From: Isoetes taiwanensis
Lineage: Eukaryota > Streptophyta > Lycopodiopsida > Isoetales > Isoetaceae
Direction of reading: 5' to 3'
DNA: 64,000 bases
NCBI GenBank assembly: GCA_021234155.1
Contig: JAJEKV010000233.1
Location: 312,001-376,000 of the forward strand
Under the pieces are notes generated by a model. The model had not been told where the DNA came from and searched no databases. It saw only the letters and a program-made list of their open reading frames with translations. Shown piece by piece: positions 46,836 through 58,228 of this stretch; position 1 is the stretch's first letter, and each line of letters starts with the position of its first letter. The translations under genes and the position numbers were made by a program.

Positions 46836-49264
46836 GCGGGTGTCCATCCCTCGGCGTTTGCAACCACCTGTCGATGGGCTGGCCGTGCATCGTGCTTGTG
46901 CATCTTTAACTGTCTTTGGGAAGTGCTATCCGGATGTCTTTGGAAGTTCTTTGCGACCGCTAGACTCGGTTTATCTTTGCTACGGGTGATGGAGAGGCCG
47001 ATAGCCATAGCTAGATACATCCTTACTAGTATCTCCCTGTCCCCAATGTATGGGTGTTTCTGGCTATCGATAACCCGTACCAAGTGGTGGCTTAGGGTCC
47101 TTGGTCTCTGCAAAATCAAAAGTGGTGCTACAATTACCAACCAAAACCGGCGGGACATTATGCCAAGTGAAATAAGACAAGTAAAATAACCGCTTGAACT
47201 TAAATATTGGATTGCACCTTTTATATGTAAGAGTTTGTTTTGCACTTTGGTTTCTTCATTATCCATGCGGGTTCTCTCACTATCTTCAGCCTCAGATTGA
47301 TAAGCACCACTTGTGTTTGCCTTCTCCTTCTGCATGCAAATGCATATTGATCCCTAGGTTGAAACTCGAAACAAATTTTACAAGGACACAATGGGGGAAA
47401 AAACATATATTATGGTATTACACAAAAACCTTTTAACTGATCGTTTTGCCAAGTCTTGTGCAAACAAAATTGGCCTCAAACGAAAGTACATATAAATTAC
47501 ATTAGGCAATTTTGTTTTTTTTCCTAGTGCCACGTCTATAGGCACGTCCTCATCAACCGAATCATCTGACTCACCCTCACTCTCGGGCTCCAGGGCCTTT
47601 TGGGTCCTGGACCTTGTGAGCCTTGTGATTCGGCTCACAACCTTGTTCACCTGCTTATCCACTATATTCGGGTCTTCAACATCCTTGTCTGCCCCTGCAT
47701 CAACAGTGTTAGAGGAGGCCTTTGTAGAGGTTGCTGCAGAATTTGGAACTATATTGTATTTCTCAGCATCGTCAGAACTACTGGAATCTGCTTTGGACCG
47801 TGTTGGTGTCTTTAGCACAGTGCTTTCGTGTGCCGCAATGTGTTTCTTGCTTGCCTACGTTGTTCGTTCGTCTCTGGGCGCTTCTAATGTACCCACGGGG
47901 AAACAAACGTGTACCTTTTTGGCTGTTCTTGCTTGTGGAGTTCGAGTCCTTGTAGACTTGTGTCCGGGGGTCCTTTTACTAAGAGGTGTTTTGACATGCT
48001 TCCTTTTCCTGTTGATATCTGGAGTTGTAGCTACCACCTCATCTAGGTCAATTGTCTCCACTATTTGTTTGTGTGCTGCCCCAGCATGTAAGGGTTCCTG
48101 CTTGACTGTCTTCCCCAATTCCTCCACTAAGCCCTGCTTTGGAACTTTTTCGAGCATTGCAAGGCGCGGTGTGTCTTCTCCATAAGCAAACTCGGGCGGT
48201 GACATGATATCGTGGCCACATTTCAGACTTCGGACTTAGGGTGTAATCATCCTGGAATGCCGACCGCATGTGGAGCATCGCTCCTCATCTCCAATTGGCA
48301 ACTGAATGTCACGGGATAGATGCTCACAAAGGTGGCCAGCTCTCCTTGTAAGTTCCCTAAGCCCTGTTGAGATTCGTAAATCTTTGCTTGGCTTTTGCAA
48401 GTTGCACTTCAAGGTGTTTGCAACCTCGGCAGCTATAGTGGCCACCTGTTGAACTATCCCTCATCTATTGGGCCACCCCCATTTCAACAAGGGCTTTGAG
48501 CATGTACTACGCCATGTCTTTTTCTCTCTCCAAGCTTCAAGTAGCTCAGCAGAGGCACCAAAGCATCGGGACCTGTGGATCGCTTGAAGGCGTGAGATGT
48601 TGTCTTTAATTTTACGCAATTTCTCTTACGAAGCCAAGAAGCTCCCTTAGCACGGGGATGGACAACTAGCTCCTTCTTGGAGACTAAATCAACTGCTTGC
48701 GTGTCTAGGGTTTCGCAAATCTTTGCATAGGACTTCGTGTGATATGTTCTCCCCATAAGCATTGTGTAATTTGTTGGGCACAGTGCAAAGCTCTAATGGA
48801 CGGCCACCCTTCTAATTTAATACCGGTGCCTCAAACCGCCTTTTCGCTATGCTTTCGGTCGCGTGGTTTTCTTTGAGATTTGCGGCCTCGCCACGCTTCT
48901 TGCCGGAGCCTTTGCTTGCGGTTCACTTTTAACCTTCTTCTTTGTAGGCTCTACTCTTTTTTGCCGCAACCGCTGCCCAATTAACCTTGAACTTCGTGGA
49001 TCCCGCTTTGCTCGAGGCGGTTATTGAATGCAAATAGGTATGATAATCGTCTTTTCTAACTTCTCGTTTCTTCAACCCGTCCGGGTATATTTTTGCTTTC
49101 GAAGCTCTATTAGAGCTTCTTCGTGCTCGCCTCACCTTGTCAATGGAAGTTTTGCCGGGGAATGACCCCGTTGGTATCCCAAACTTCATTGTACTCTGCT
49201 TAAATGAGGTGCATTGAAATTGAGAGGGATGAACGCCCTCGTTTGGCTCCACCGTGATACGCAT
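46836..49264 (-). pseudogene. upstream part of the minus-strand transposon gene, unknown protein
   Basis: A train of minus-strand frames leads into the HAD segment. 49264-48929 begins MRITVEPNEGVHPSQFQCTS and ends VNWAAVAAKKSRAYKEEG. Then come 48762-48484, 48445-48236 (two Cys pairs, CSTC), 48205-47855 and 47818-47378 (acidic and Arg/Ser/Thr-rich with RITRLTRSRTQ and EPESEGESDDSVDED), and 47335-46836. Composition is that of a disordered nuclear protein. They may be the N-terminal part of the HAD-containing protein or a separate gene; splice sites were not resolved. No family recognised. Confidence 0.4.
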
Positions 49265-49821
49265 GGAAGTCTTCTTCGGTTCGGCAATCAGCCAGGTCCG
49301 GTCTTAAGGGAACGTTTCTTCGGCCGGAAGAATGCAAGAAAATCGAATTAACCGGGGTTGAACCCTAAACCCATTGAAATTTTGTTTTGTTGCTTTTTGC
49401 TTACCGGGATAATGGGTTCCGTTGGAATTATCTTGCTTGGCGGGCGGATCAATCACCTTCTTTACCATGGTTGATCTGTTTGTATAAAGTGGAAATCCGA
49501 AAGCGCAAATTCGCGGGTTGCTTGGCCGGAGTAGAGAAAGTTGGGGAATAGAGATTTGGAAAAACACAAATTCGAAAGTTCGTTCGTTTGTCTAGTGGTT
49601 CCAGATTGCAGGGGTCGCTTTCATTACTGGGGGCGGCAAACAGGTAATGATTGTATAAGCGGGTGCCGGCTAGGCGAATAATAGATTCGCAGAATATAGG
49701 TGGTACTATATAGGTGAAGGGTGGGAAAAAAATGTATGACGGGTGGGAAAAAATGTATTTTGGGTGCTGGTGCTGGTGCTGGGGTCGCGTTTTTTTGCTA
49801 CCCACCAGCATACTTTCACCC

Positions 49822-51475
49822 ATTGATTAAAGTAGTCTTATTAGGACATTGAGTTATTTTGGTAGAGGTTCAAGCCCTCGTATTTCATATTCTAAAATCT
49901 TAGGTAAAGCCATATAGAGGTTCGATATTCCCTCAAAACCTTAGGCGAAATCGTATTTCATATTTCAAAATCATGGGTGCCTCCAATCATAAATGACTAT
50001 AAGCAAAACGAGAGGTGCCGAGAGGCTTCAACGTACGATCTGGGTCGTAGGGTGCCTCCAATCATAAATGACTATAAGCAAAACGAGAGGTGCCGAGAGG
50101 CTTCAACGTACGATCTGGGTCGTAGGATCAGCGAATCCGACAACTGTGGTAGTCCAAGGTGCACCTCATTTAGAATATGTAGCAAAATAACAGGGGGTTC
50201 CAGGGGGATTTGATATGGATGTAAAAATAACAATTCCTAAAACCATAGACCATATATCCCTAAAACAATTGAATGAGTTGTTATAAAAAAAAAAAAACAT
50301 AGATTCAAAAAAAAAAATAATCGCATTAACTCACTAGTTACATTAGTTAAAGTAGTCTTATTAGGACATTGAGTTATTTTGGTAGAGGTTCAAGTCCCCA
50401 ATCTTAGGCAAAGCCGTATAGAGGTTTGATATTCCCTCAAAACCTTAGACGAAATCGTATTTTATATTTCAAAATCATAGGCGCCTCCAATCATAAATGA
50501 CTATAATAACAGGGGGTTCCAAGGGGATTTGATATGGATGTAAAAATAACAATTCCTAAAATCATAGACCATATATCCCTCAAACAATTGAATGGGCTGT
50601 TATAAAAAAAAAAACATAGATTCAAAATAAAAAATAATCACATTAACTCACTAGTTACATTGATTAAAGTAGTCTTATTAGGACATTGAGTTATTTTGGT
50701 AGAGGTTCAAGTCCGCGTATTTTATATTCTAAAATCTTAGGCAAAGCCGTATAGAGGTTCAATATTCCGTCAAAACCTTAGGCGAAATCGTATTTCATAT
50801 TTCAAAATCATAGGTGCCTCCAATCATACATGATTATAAACGAAACGAGAGGTGCCCAGAGGCCCCAGCATACGATCTGGGTCATAGGATCGACGAATCC
50901 GACGACTGTGGTACTCCAGGGTGCACCTCGTTTAGAATATGTAGGGGTTCCAGGGGGATTTGATATGGATGTAAAAATAAGAATTCCTGAAACCATAGAC
51001 TATATATCCCTAGAACAATTGAATGGGTTGTTATAAAAAAAAAAAACATAGATTCAAAGTAAAAAATAATCATATTAACTCATTGGGTACATTGGTTAAA
51101 GTAGCCTTATTAGGACATTGAGTTATTTTGGTAGAGGTTCAAGCCCTCGTATTTCATATTTTGAAAAGCCGTATAGAGGTTCGATATTCCCTCAAAACCT
51201 TAGGCAAAATCGTATTTCATATTTCAAAATCATGGGCGCCTCCAATCATAAATGACTATAAGCAAAACAAGAGGTGCCCGGAGGCTCCAACATACGATCT
51301 GGTTCGTAGGATCGACGAATCCGACGACTGTGGTACTCCAGGGTGTACCTCGTTTAGAATATATAGGGGTTCCAGGGGGATTTGATATGGATGTAAAAAT
51401 AAGAATTCCTTAAACCATAGACCATATATCTCTAGAACAATTGAATGGGTTGTTATAAAAAAATAAAAATAAAAA
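49822..51475 (+). repeat. ~432-bp satellite with tRNA-like boxes, right part of array
   Basis: Continues the array cut at 42237. The landmark GTATTTCATATTCTAAAAT (or its variant) recurs at about 49879, 50718 and 51149, with one unit shortened around 50400-50510. A 74-bp internal tandem duplication (GTGCCTCCAATCATAAATGA to GATCTGGGTCGTAGG) is present at 49978-50126. Confidence 0.9.
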
Positions 51476-51959
51476 TAAAAATAATAATACTGAACTAGCA
51501 TACGCTAGACCAACATCTACCTCGGTCAATCCCTTGGCAGTATTATCATCCTACATCTAAACTGAGCAAGTCAGTCTAGATTAGTACCTCTTTTCCCAAA
51601 GCCTAAGTAATTTAACATGAAGACCATTATTTACTAACCAAAAGTCATAAGAATTAAATCATTTGCTACAACATCAACTTGAGCAATTACAAAGATTATG
51701 AACTCTATGTTCTAATGCTCAAAAATAAAGTCTAAAACTTGGCTTGAGCAAGCACAACTGTTAAACTATTCAAATAGAAATACAACTGAAAAGATGGGCA
51801 TAAAAATAACCCTTGTACTTATCAATGTAAAGGCCTAGCAACCTTAAGTGTTGGACTAGTAAAACTCCACGGTTCATGGCTAAAAAATTCCAGAAACCTT
51901 TATCATTTATCGCTCCTTTGCCAACATCTCCATTTCCATATTCCATTCTCTTTCAAGCT
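51476..51959. other. no gene recognised
   Basis: AAAAATAAAAATAATAAT run at the array edge, then unremarkable AT-rich DNA. Confidence 0.4.
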
Positions 51960-52095
51960 AAATAGAATAGAATAGAATTGTTTTTATCGTCCACGGAGAC
52001 CAATCGGCCTATGGGACCCAATACAAAAAGCGCAGCAGTCACATTACTGCCCGGATTAAAAAACCCCCGCCCCGAAGGGTTTTCGAGGGAACCCT
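51960..52095 (-). mobile_element. retroposon 3' end with (TTCTA)n tail
   Basis: On the minus strand: CCCTCGAAAACCCTTCGGGG, CGGGGGTTTTTTAATCCGGG, GGGTCCCATAGGCCGATTGG, TCTCCGTGGACGATAAAAA, then TTCTA repeats (51961-51979 in plus coordinates, AATAG). Nearly identical to the copy at 59.4 kb except for the tail. Confidence 0.8.
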
Positions 52096-53439
52096 GAAAA
52101 GCAAAAAAGACACAATAGGAGGAGAGAGCCCGTACCTGCAGCCAATCAATACACAATTAGCGTGAAAACGGTAAAAGTGCAAGGGCCAAAAGGTACATTG
52201 GGTCTCTCAGTTTATCACTGATCACCAATTGTATCCTTTTGCCCTGAATAAACCTTAACGAGAAAGATGTGGTATAGAATAACTGAAGGCTAAATTTTTA
52301 AAGAGAATACAACAGCATCTTAACTGTATCATCATGAATATAAATGCCTGAAGTAAAGTTTTTAGATGCAACTGCCATTTATTGAAAGCAAAGCAATTAA
52401 TCTGCTGCTTAGTCTAAGCTCAACAAAATGTTATGTCATTAATTCAGAACTAAGCCCGGACTTAATCTGTTGCTTGATGATGTTGCTTTATACATGCATG
52501 AGTCATACACGAAGCTTGTTTTAACCAGAAATTCACAGCTTACAAACCTGGATTTGAAGCTCCTTTCACCAATATATGGCAGAAAAGATTCATTGGTTGT
52601 TTTGGAGGAGGATGCTTCCACATAGATACATAGGCAGAGAGGCCCTGCATTGCTTCTAATAGATCTTTCCGGTAGACAAGCTTCCCCGGAAGCCCCATCC
52701 ACCACACTACATCAAGCTCTTACAACCGGGTATTGCATCTGAATGCCCTCAGAATAAAGCAAGCTTCGATATTATGCATCCATGGTTTTCAAGACACATG
52801 CTGAAATACCTATGCAGAGCAATCGGGACCCTATCCATAGCACTGTAAATATAGAGAATCATGCTTGCAGCAAGTTCTTTTTGTACAAAGACCCGATTCC
52901 CACTCTATCTATGGCGCCTCTGTTTATGGCGCAGCTCAGCTTATGGCACCGTCAAAATGATGGAATATTAGGGCTTCTGAAAACCTTAGACTTTTGAACC
53001 ATTAGGCAAAAAATCCCATGAACATTTACCTTTGTCATTACCTTAAACTTAGGCTTTCGAACCATAAGGGAAAAAATCCTCCAAGCTTTGTCTTTACCTC
53101 CTTTACTTTATTGTTGCAAACAATATTTAGCCCACTAGCATGTGGCATTTGATCACGTACCAAAAGATAGAGCAATATATCTTAGAGTTTACCTCGTATT
53201 GAGCAAATGAGCACTTTAGCAAGATCCATACGCTATGATAAAAGTGACATGAAGCATATTTGCATGTTGAGCACCGCATGTCCAACATGCCTTTAAGCCA
53301 AATGCATGCATAAAATAAAATAGAAAGCTTATAAGCTTTATGCTTATCAAATGGGAATTTAATATTCATGTAAAGCACCTTGTGCAATATTGGAGATCTT
53401 CTATATTGGAGATCTTTTAATATTTGGTGATGGGGCCTA
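52096..53439. other. no gene recognised
   Basis: The minus frame 52705-52439 and the plus frame 52782-52997 show no motif. TTAGRCTTTYGAACCATWAGG occurs twice at 52985-53065. Confidence 0.4.
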
Positions 53440-53540
53440 GTCCCCAGGTTTTAGATGGGCTGTTGCCCTTGCATTTGTCGTCCCATAACCCGTTGGGTTC
53501 ACGTGGACGTAAAAATTTCTTATCTTATCTTATCTTATCT
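53440..53540 (+). mobile_element. retroposon 3' end with (TTATC)n tail
   Basis: TCGTCCCATAACCCGTTGGG, TTCACGTGGACGTAAAAATT, then TTCTTATC and TTATC repeats (53515-53539). Same 3' end family as the SINE and LINE copies. The upstream part (GGGGCCTAGTCCCCAGGTTT) may be the body of a second SINE type. Confidence 0.7.
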
Positions 53541-55991
53541 AGGTTTAAGCCAACGTTTCTTGGAGATGTGTGCTTCGGCAATGTTAGGTAGTCCATAACT
53601 AGACACTATTGCCTATCAAGGCAAAGAAATCATAGGATTCATATCAAACTCAAGTTTAAGTTAGAATGGTCCCTAGAAACTATTTGATAAAACACACATC
53701 TCATAACCAAATCCATTTGTAATATCCAAGAAGATCACTAGATTTCTGAGGAAATATATCTCATATATATATCTGAGGAAATACCTTCATTTCTGAGGAA
53801 ATATATCTCATATGAAGATCAAGTGTTCTAGTGTAGGAGAGATCTCTGGATCACTATTCACTGTCCAAGCAAAATTTCTTAACTGAAGCAAAATAGCTTA
53901 ATTAATTTAAAAAAAAAAACCTTAAGTCCATGACTTTATACCCCTGATACAATCAAGTACTTTAGAGTACAATTTGCAGTCCTATCGGGTTGCAGGTGAC
54001 TTTCTTCAAGGCCATGGTCATGTTTTCGTTAATATCATTTTGGTCAAATGTATACACTTGTAACTTACTGTTCTATTAACTCAGAAATTTCTCTAAAAGC
54101 TTCCAAAGATTTCTATTATCTTTAATATCTCATACATAGTGAAAACATTACAATAAAGAAATATGTAATTATATTGCCTTCAACAAGGCCACAATTCTTT
54201 TGGAAAGATCTTACTTCATAATGAAGGTACAATAACCATGTCCAAAAATAGTTGCAGCTTGATCATCCATTATGCTAAAGAATCATCAAAGCAAAAGAGC
54301 AAGAAACTCGGTAACACTGCGCGGTGAAACCAGAGGATGTTAGCCGAGTAGGTAAAAGCCTAAGTCACTACGGGTAAGCTATAAGTTTCTTGGGTTATCC
54401 CCTTCACTTTTGCCCGATGCGGGTTGTAAGACTGCTGTTTATGCAGAAATTTCTAAACCTTTTATGTTCGATTAATTGGGTGATCCGGTCTTCTCGGTGT
54501 ACTTCCTGCTGCCATCCCTTTTTATAAAATAAAACCACTTACCTTGGCTGGTCTGGTAGCAGATTAAAAATGTGGTAAGACTGTATGCATCATGCTCTAT
54601 ATTAACAATGAAGCCAGCAGTCCTTCCTAAGCCAGATTAGTCTCCATCAAGTGTTTAGACTGGATTATAATTTCATATGTATTCTTTCTTGTCTTTTAAA
54701 CCTCCGGTGTTTATTTAAGGTGTTTCAGATTTTAAAACCCAATACATTAGATCTTTCCTTCTAATATATGGCGTCCATGAACATATGCAAATGCTGATTT
54801 CAATGATCCTTCATATGTCGATCAGTCTTCCCAAAGTGTTAAATCGGATCATAATTTCATTTATATTCTTTCTTTAACATCAAATGTTCTTTAGCATGTA
54901 TCGACTTTTAGATCCATAATATTAGATCCCTTACATTAGATCTTACTCATGACATTCATAGACTCATGCATATGCAGATTTCATCATAAAACTTTGTAGA
55001 TCTATAATGAGAATTCTAAATAGAGAATTTAAACTAGTTAAGAAACCTGGTGGTCTTGAGGAATTGCTGAATAGCTTGTATGTCGAATCTGCTCATTTGC
55101 TGCTCCCTTGATCACTGGATCATGCTGAGCTTCACTTTGCAGAGTATCCTCAATGCCAATGCTCAGAACTTCTTCATTCTCCTTGCCTTTCTGTACAAGG
55201 ACATCTTTAGCTTCCTGCTCAGTGTTGGCAGCTTCCTTATTTCCCCTAGTGGTGCATTCTGCCATCCACCAGAGGTTCTTGCTACCTTGTGGAAATCAAA
55301 TAACTTCTTTCTTTTGGATGCATTCTTCATCTCAGCCTCAATCTTCCTTCTGGTTGCCATGTTCAAATCCCCCTTTTTTTCTGCCCATAAGCAAATCTGG
55401 CCTGAGCCAGATCCGGCTTGCTATGGGGACTCTGCCAGTGTAGCGATTTCTAAAGCCTGAGCAGTTAAATACATAGATAGGGTCGTTACCTGTCCTTAAT
55501 ACCGTCTGGTCCATTAGGGACTTGAGGTTTTTTCCAGCTATTCTTGGAACCGTTTGTAAGAACTTGGTGGTCGGATCCGTCATGTGCTTTTCCGTCCATT
55601 CATGGACGGAACCATAACTTGTAACCTAAAGCCCACTGTCACGTTAGTTTTATCCAATGGCTTAATTATTTTTTCGCATAATATTTACATATGTATTTCT
55701 TGTACTCATCCTTCTCATTTGAGTAGGAACAATATATCCTCATATGTTATGAGTCCCAGGACATTTAACAAGTCACCACATGTAATTTAATCATTAATAA
55801 AAAAACCCTACCTCCTTCCGTAGTGGGGGTGGCCTTTGTAGTTATTGTACAGTTACAACAAGGGATGCAGGGCCTTGTTGTAACACAAAGGCCCTGCCCT
55901 CCCTATTTCTCCAATCCAATTGAGATTGAATCTGCAACTAATTCCTATTGTAACAATCCACTAGTAAGTAGCAAAATCAGTTTAAATTTAC
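53541..55991. other. no gene; weak tRNA-like segment
   Basis: At about 54338-54405, TTAGCCGAGTAGGTAAAAGC fits a pol III box A and GGGTTATCCCC stands where box B is expected, so an old SINE is possible. TTTCTGAGGAAATATATCTC repeats at 53740-53812. The minus frames at 55038-55583 (Lys-rich; containing RKIEAEMKNASKRKKLF) follow the Penelope-like RT and may be its 3' region. Confidence 0.35.
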
Positions 55992-58038
55992 TTACAGAAT
56001 ATTTTTCAAAGTTTCGATCATGTCTTTTATGTTGTAGAGTACTCCAGGAAACTGGTCATTTTGGAGCGAGTACAATACTAGTCTTGTATCATTTTCGTGA
56101 AATGCTTGTATCAGCCCAGCAATATCTGTTGCAGCCTTAACATGGCATGAATGTGAATATACGTAGGGTAGTAACTGTGAGATGATGACTTTCATAGCTT
56201 GCTTGTATGGTCTGCAGCTGTCAGCCTTAATAAATTTGTTGACATGAAATGGCAGCTTGTTTCTCTTGTCATATCTACACATTGTGAATGTGCCTCTTTC
56301 CTGATCTGTGACTTGAATGGTGATATTCATGTAATTGATCTTGTAGCCGATGGCATCAGATTTATTCTGGACTACTTCTGTATAAGTGGTTTCATCTTTA
56401 ATGCCAATAAACTCCATATTATATATTGTAATGTCGGATTTAGCATCGAAGAACTCTTTGACATTGCCTCCATTCACAATTTTGAGGTCATCAATATATC
56501 TGCTTGTGTATTGGAACCTTTTAATATCCTCATATCTGCCTCTATCAGCAAGTTTTAGTATAAATTTAAGCTCATGCCATGCCAGGTATAAATTACACCA
56601 GGAAGGGCTGCATGAAAATCCCATTGGGATGCCCTTTCTTTGCCTATAAATTTGTTTACCCACCCTTAGATAGCAGTTGGACAGTAACCACTCATTCATT
56701 TGTTTAAAAGTACTTTTTTCCATCATACTCCAACATGTCTTTTGGAGGTTCTTCTTGATATTCTGTTCCCATTTGACAATATATCCTCCATCCTTGATTC
56801 TGTACATTAGGTAAAACATATGTTTTTCAGACACCATGTATTCCCATACCAGGTCTGCCACTTTATTTATTATCTCCACTAATCCATCCTCTCCTTCGAG
56901 GGGAATTGTCTCATAACAATGTGTTATATCTGCTGCAAATACATTGTAAATCCTTTGTGGTAAGTTTAGTACCATGTCATATGAAGAGTCAATAATCCAA
57001 GATGCATTAACTTTGAAATGTCTAAACATTCTGATTTTGGCAGTAATTTTAAAGCATAGAAGGGGCCAAGTTTCCAAGAAACTATTAAGAATGGATGTAC
57101 TTACATCAGCCAGTTCAGAAAAAATTGAATCATGTGCGTTGGTGAGCCATCTATACTCATGCTTGTGTGCTTTGTAACTTGCCATGAGATATGGTAATCT
57201 GTTTTGTGTCTCTGTATCAGAGTTGAGAAGTCTTTGGGTCTGTTTCTTGGTCATTTCAGCAACCTCATTAGGTACAAAAGTTGTACTTTCAAAATCTGGA
57301 CAGTTCAGTCTTTCTTGTGCTTTTTCAAAAATGTGTTTCTGGCAGATGAAGACCGGATTATTGCTTGCTTTGTCCAAGCCAAAAATGTATAGATTAGCTA
57401 CGAGCCATTCCATGTTTTTTCTGACACTGGGGTCATCCCATAGAAACCTTTTTCCTTTCAGATTTTTCCTGAATTCTACTATCTCCATGTGGGCATACTG
57501 CATTAACATGTCACTTATTTGTTGTATATCTTCACCTGTTAGGTCAATGAGATCATATTGATGTACCAGAAAGAATTGTCTGCATGTTATTTCAAATTCT
57601 TCCATGAACAGTTGTACACTGAAGCCACAGTCTGGTATATGATTAAGCCCTTTTTCAAAGGCTTTTCTTAGCTTGTTGTTATGAACAATTGCTAGATCAG
57701 TGGTCCTGACATGTCCAATGTCTTGATCAATGAATGCCTTCAAGTTAGGATTGGAGCAAGGGCACCTGTTGTTGTTTGCCTCAGCAAATATGGAAAAGTT
57801 TTGTACACTGTCTGTTTTAATTGATCAAGATATTTCCATTGTCAAGTAACTCATTTCCCTTATCTTGTAAGGTCTCAGATAATACTAGGCTAAAGATATT
57901 TCTGATCTCAAATCTTTCCAAGCATTTGGACAGGAATTTAAAGTGGACAATCCGTTTGTCCTTCTTTTCCTTGTTATTGACCAAATGTTTCAGCAAATTG
58001 ATATCTCTTGTGATGATTCTTGTCATGGGTTTAATCAC
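55992..58038 (-). CDS. Penelope-like reverse transcriptase ORF, nearly intact
   Basis: An open frame of ~583 codons (TTG-initiated as drawn, 57743-55992) can be extended upstream in frame (EANNNRCPCSNPN) to about 57820. There one base shift connects it to the 58038-57817 frame. RT landmarks, numbered from 57743: a KAHKHEYRWLTNA segment (191-203), motif A VFAADITHCYETIP (268-281), motif B RKGIPMGFSCSPSWCNLYL (369-387) and motif C SRYIDDLKIVNGG (414-426). The N-terminal GHVRTTDLAIVHNNKLRKAF and GLNHIP segment recurs in Penelope-like proteins. No GIY-YIG endonuclease is visible in the ORF. No stop or frameshift in the RT core suggests a young or recently active copy. Confidence 0.75.
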
Positions 58039-58228
58039 CTACAAGTATAATGAACATTAGTATGGATTATCACTGATTTTCATCGCTAAGACAAAGTATA
58101 ACAGTATGTAATATCACTGATTTTCATTAATATGAAAAAGTATAACAGGATCTTTATGAAATACTTATAAAGTATGAGACAAAATGTGTCTAGAGTATCT
58201 AGACATACATGTAAACATGCTATGATTT
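58039..58228. repeat. AT-rich spacer with ~60-bp tandem duplication
   Basis: ATCACTGATTTTCAT...AAGTATAACAG appears twice (about 58067-58150), between the two ORFs of the Penelope-like element. The minus-strand words may belong to an intron or an intergenic spacer. Confidence 0.6.

Larger units (their letters stand above)
42238..49821 (+). mobile_element. 7.6-kb TIR DNA transposon with cargo, inserted in satellite
   Basis: The termini are inverted: GGGTGAAAGTATGCTGGTGG at 42238 and CCACCAGCATACTTTCACCC ending at 49821, extending inward to CAAAA/TTTTG. ATTG flanks both sides (42234-42237 and 49822-49825), and neighbouring satellite units (e.g. near 41805 and 50657) show the uninterrupted TACATTGATTAAAG, so this is a 4-bp target duplication with internal empty-site controls. 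It carries a degraded DDE-like transposase on plus and a degraded HAD-family gene on minus. Subterminal hairpins occur at the left end, and GGGTGGGAAAAAATGTAT repeats at the right. I do not assign a superfamily. Confidence 0.9.

Noticed and set aside
55338-55583. GIY-YIG endonuclease remnant (PIYVFNCSG...RYTGRV)
   Set aside because: Only two loosely matching words, in a separate frame 400 bp beyond the RT stop; not enough to call.
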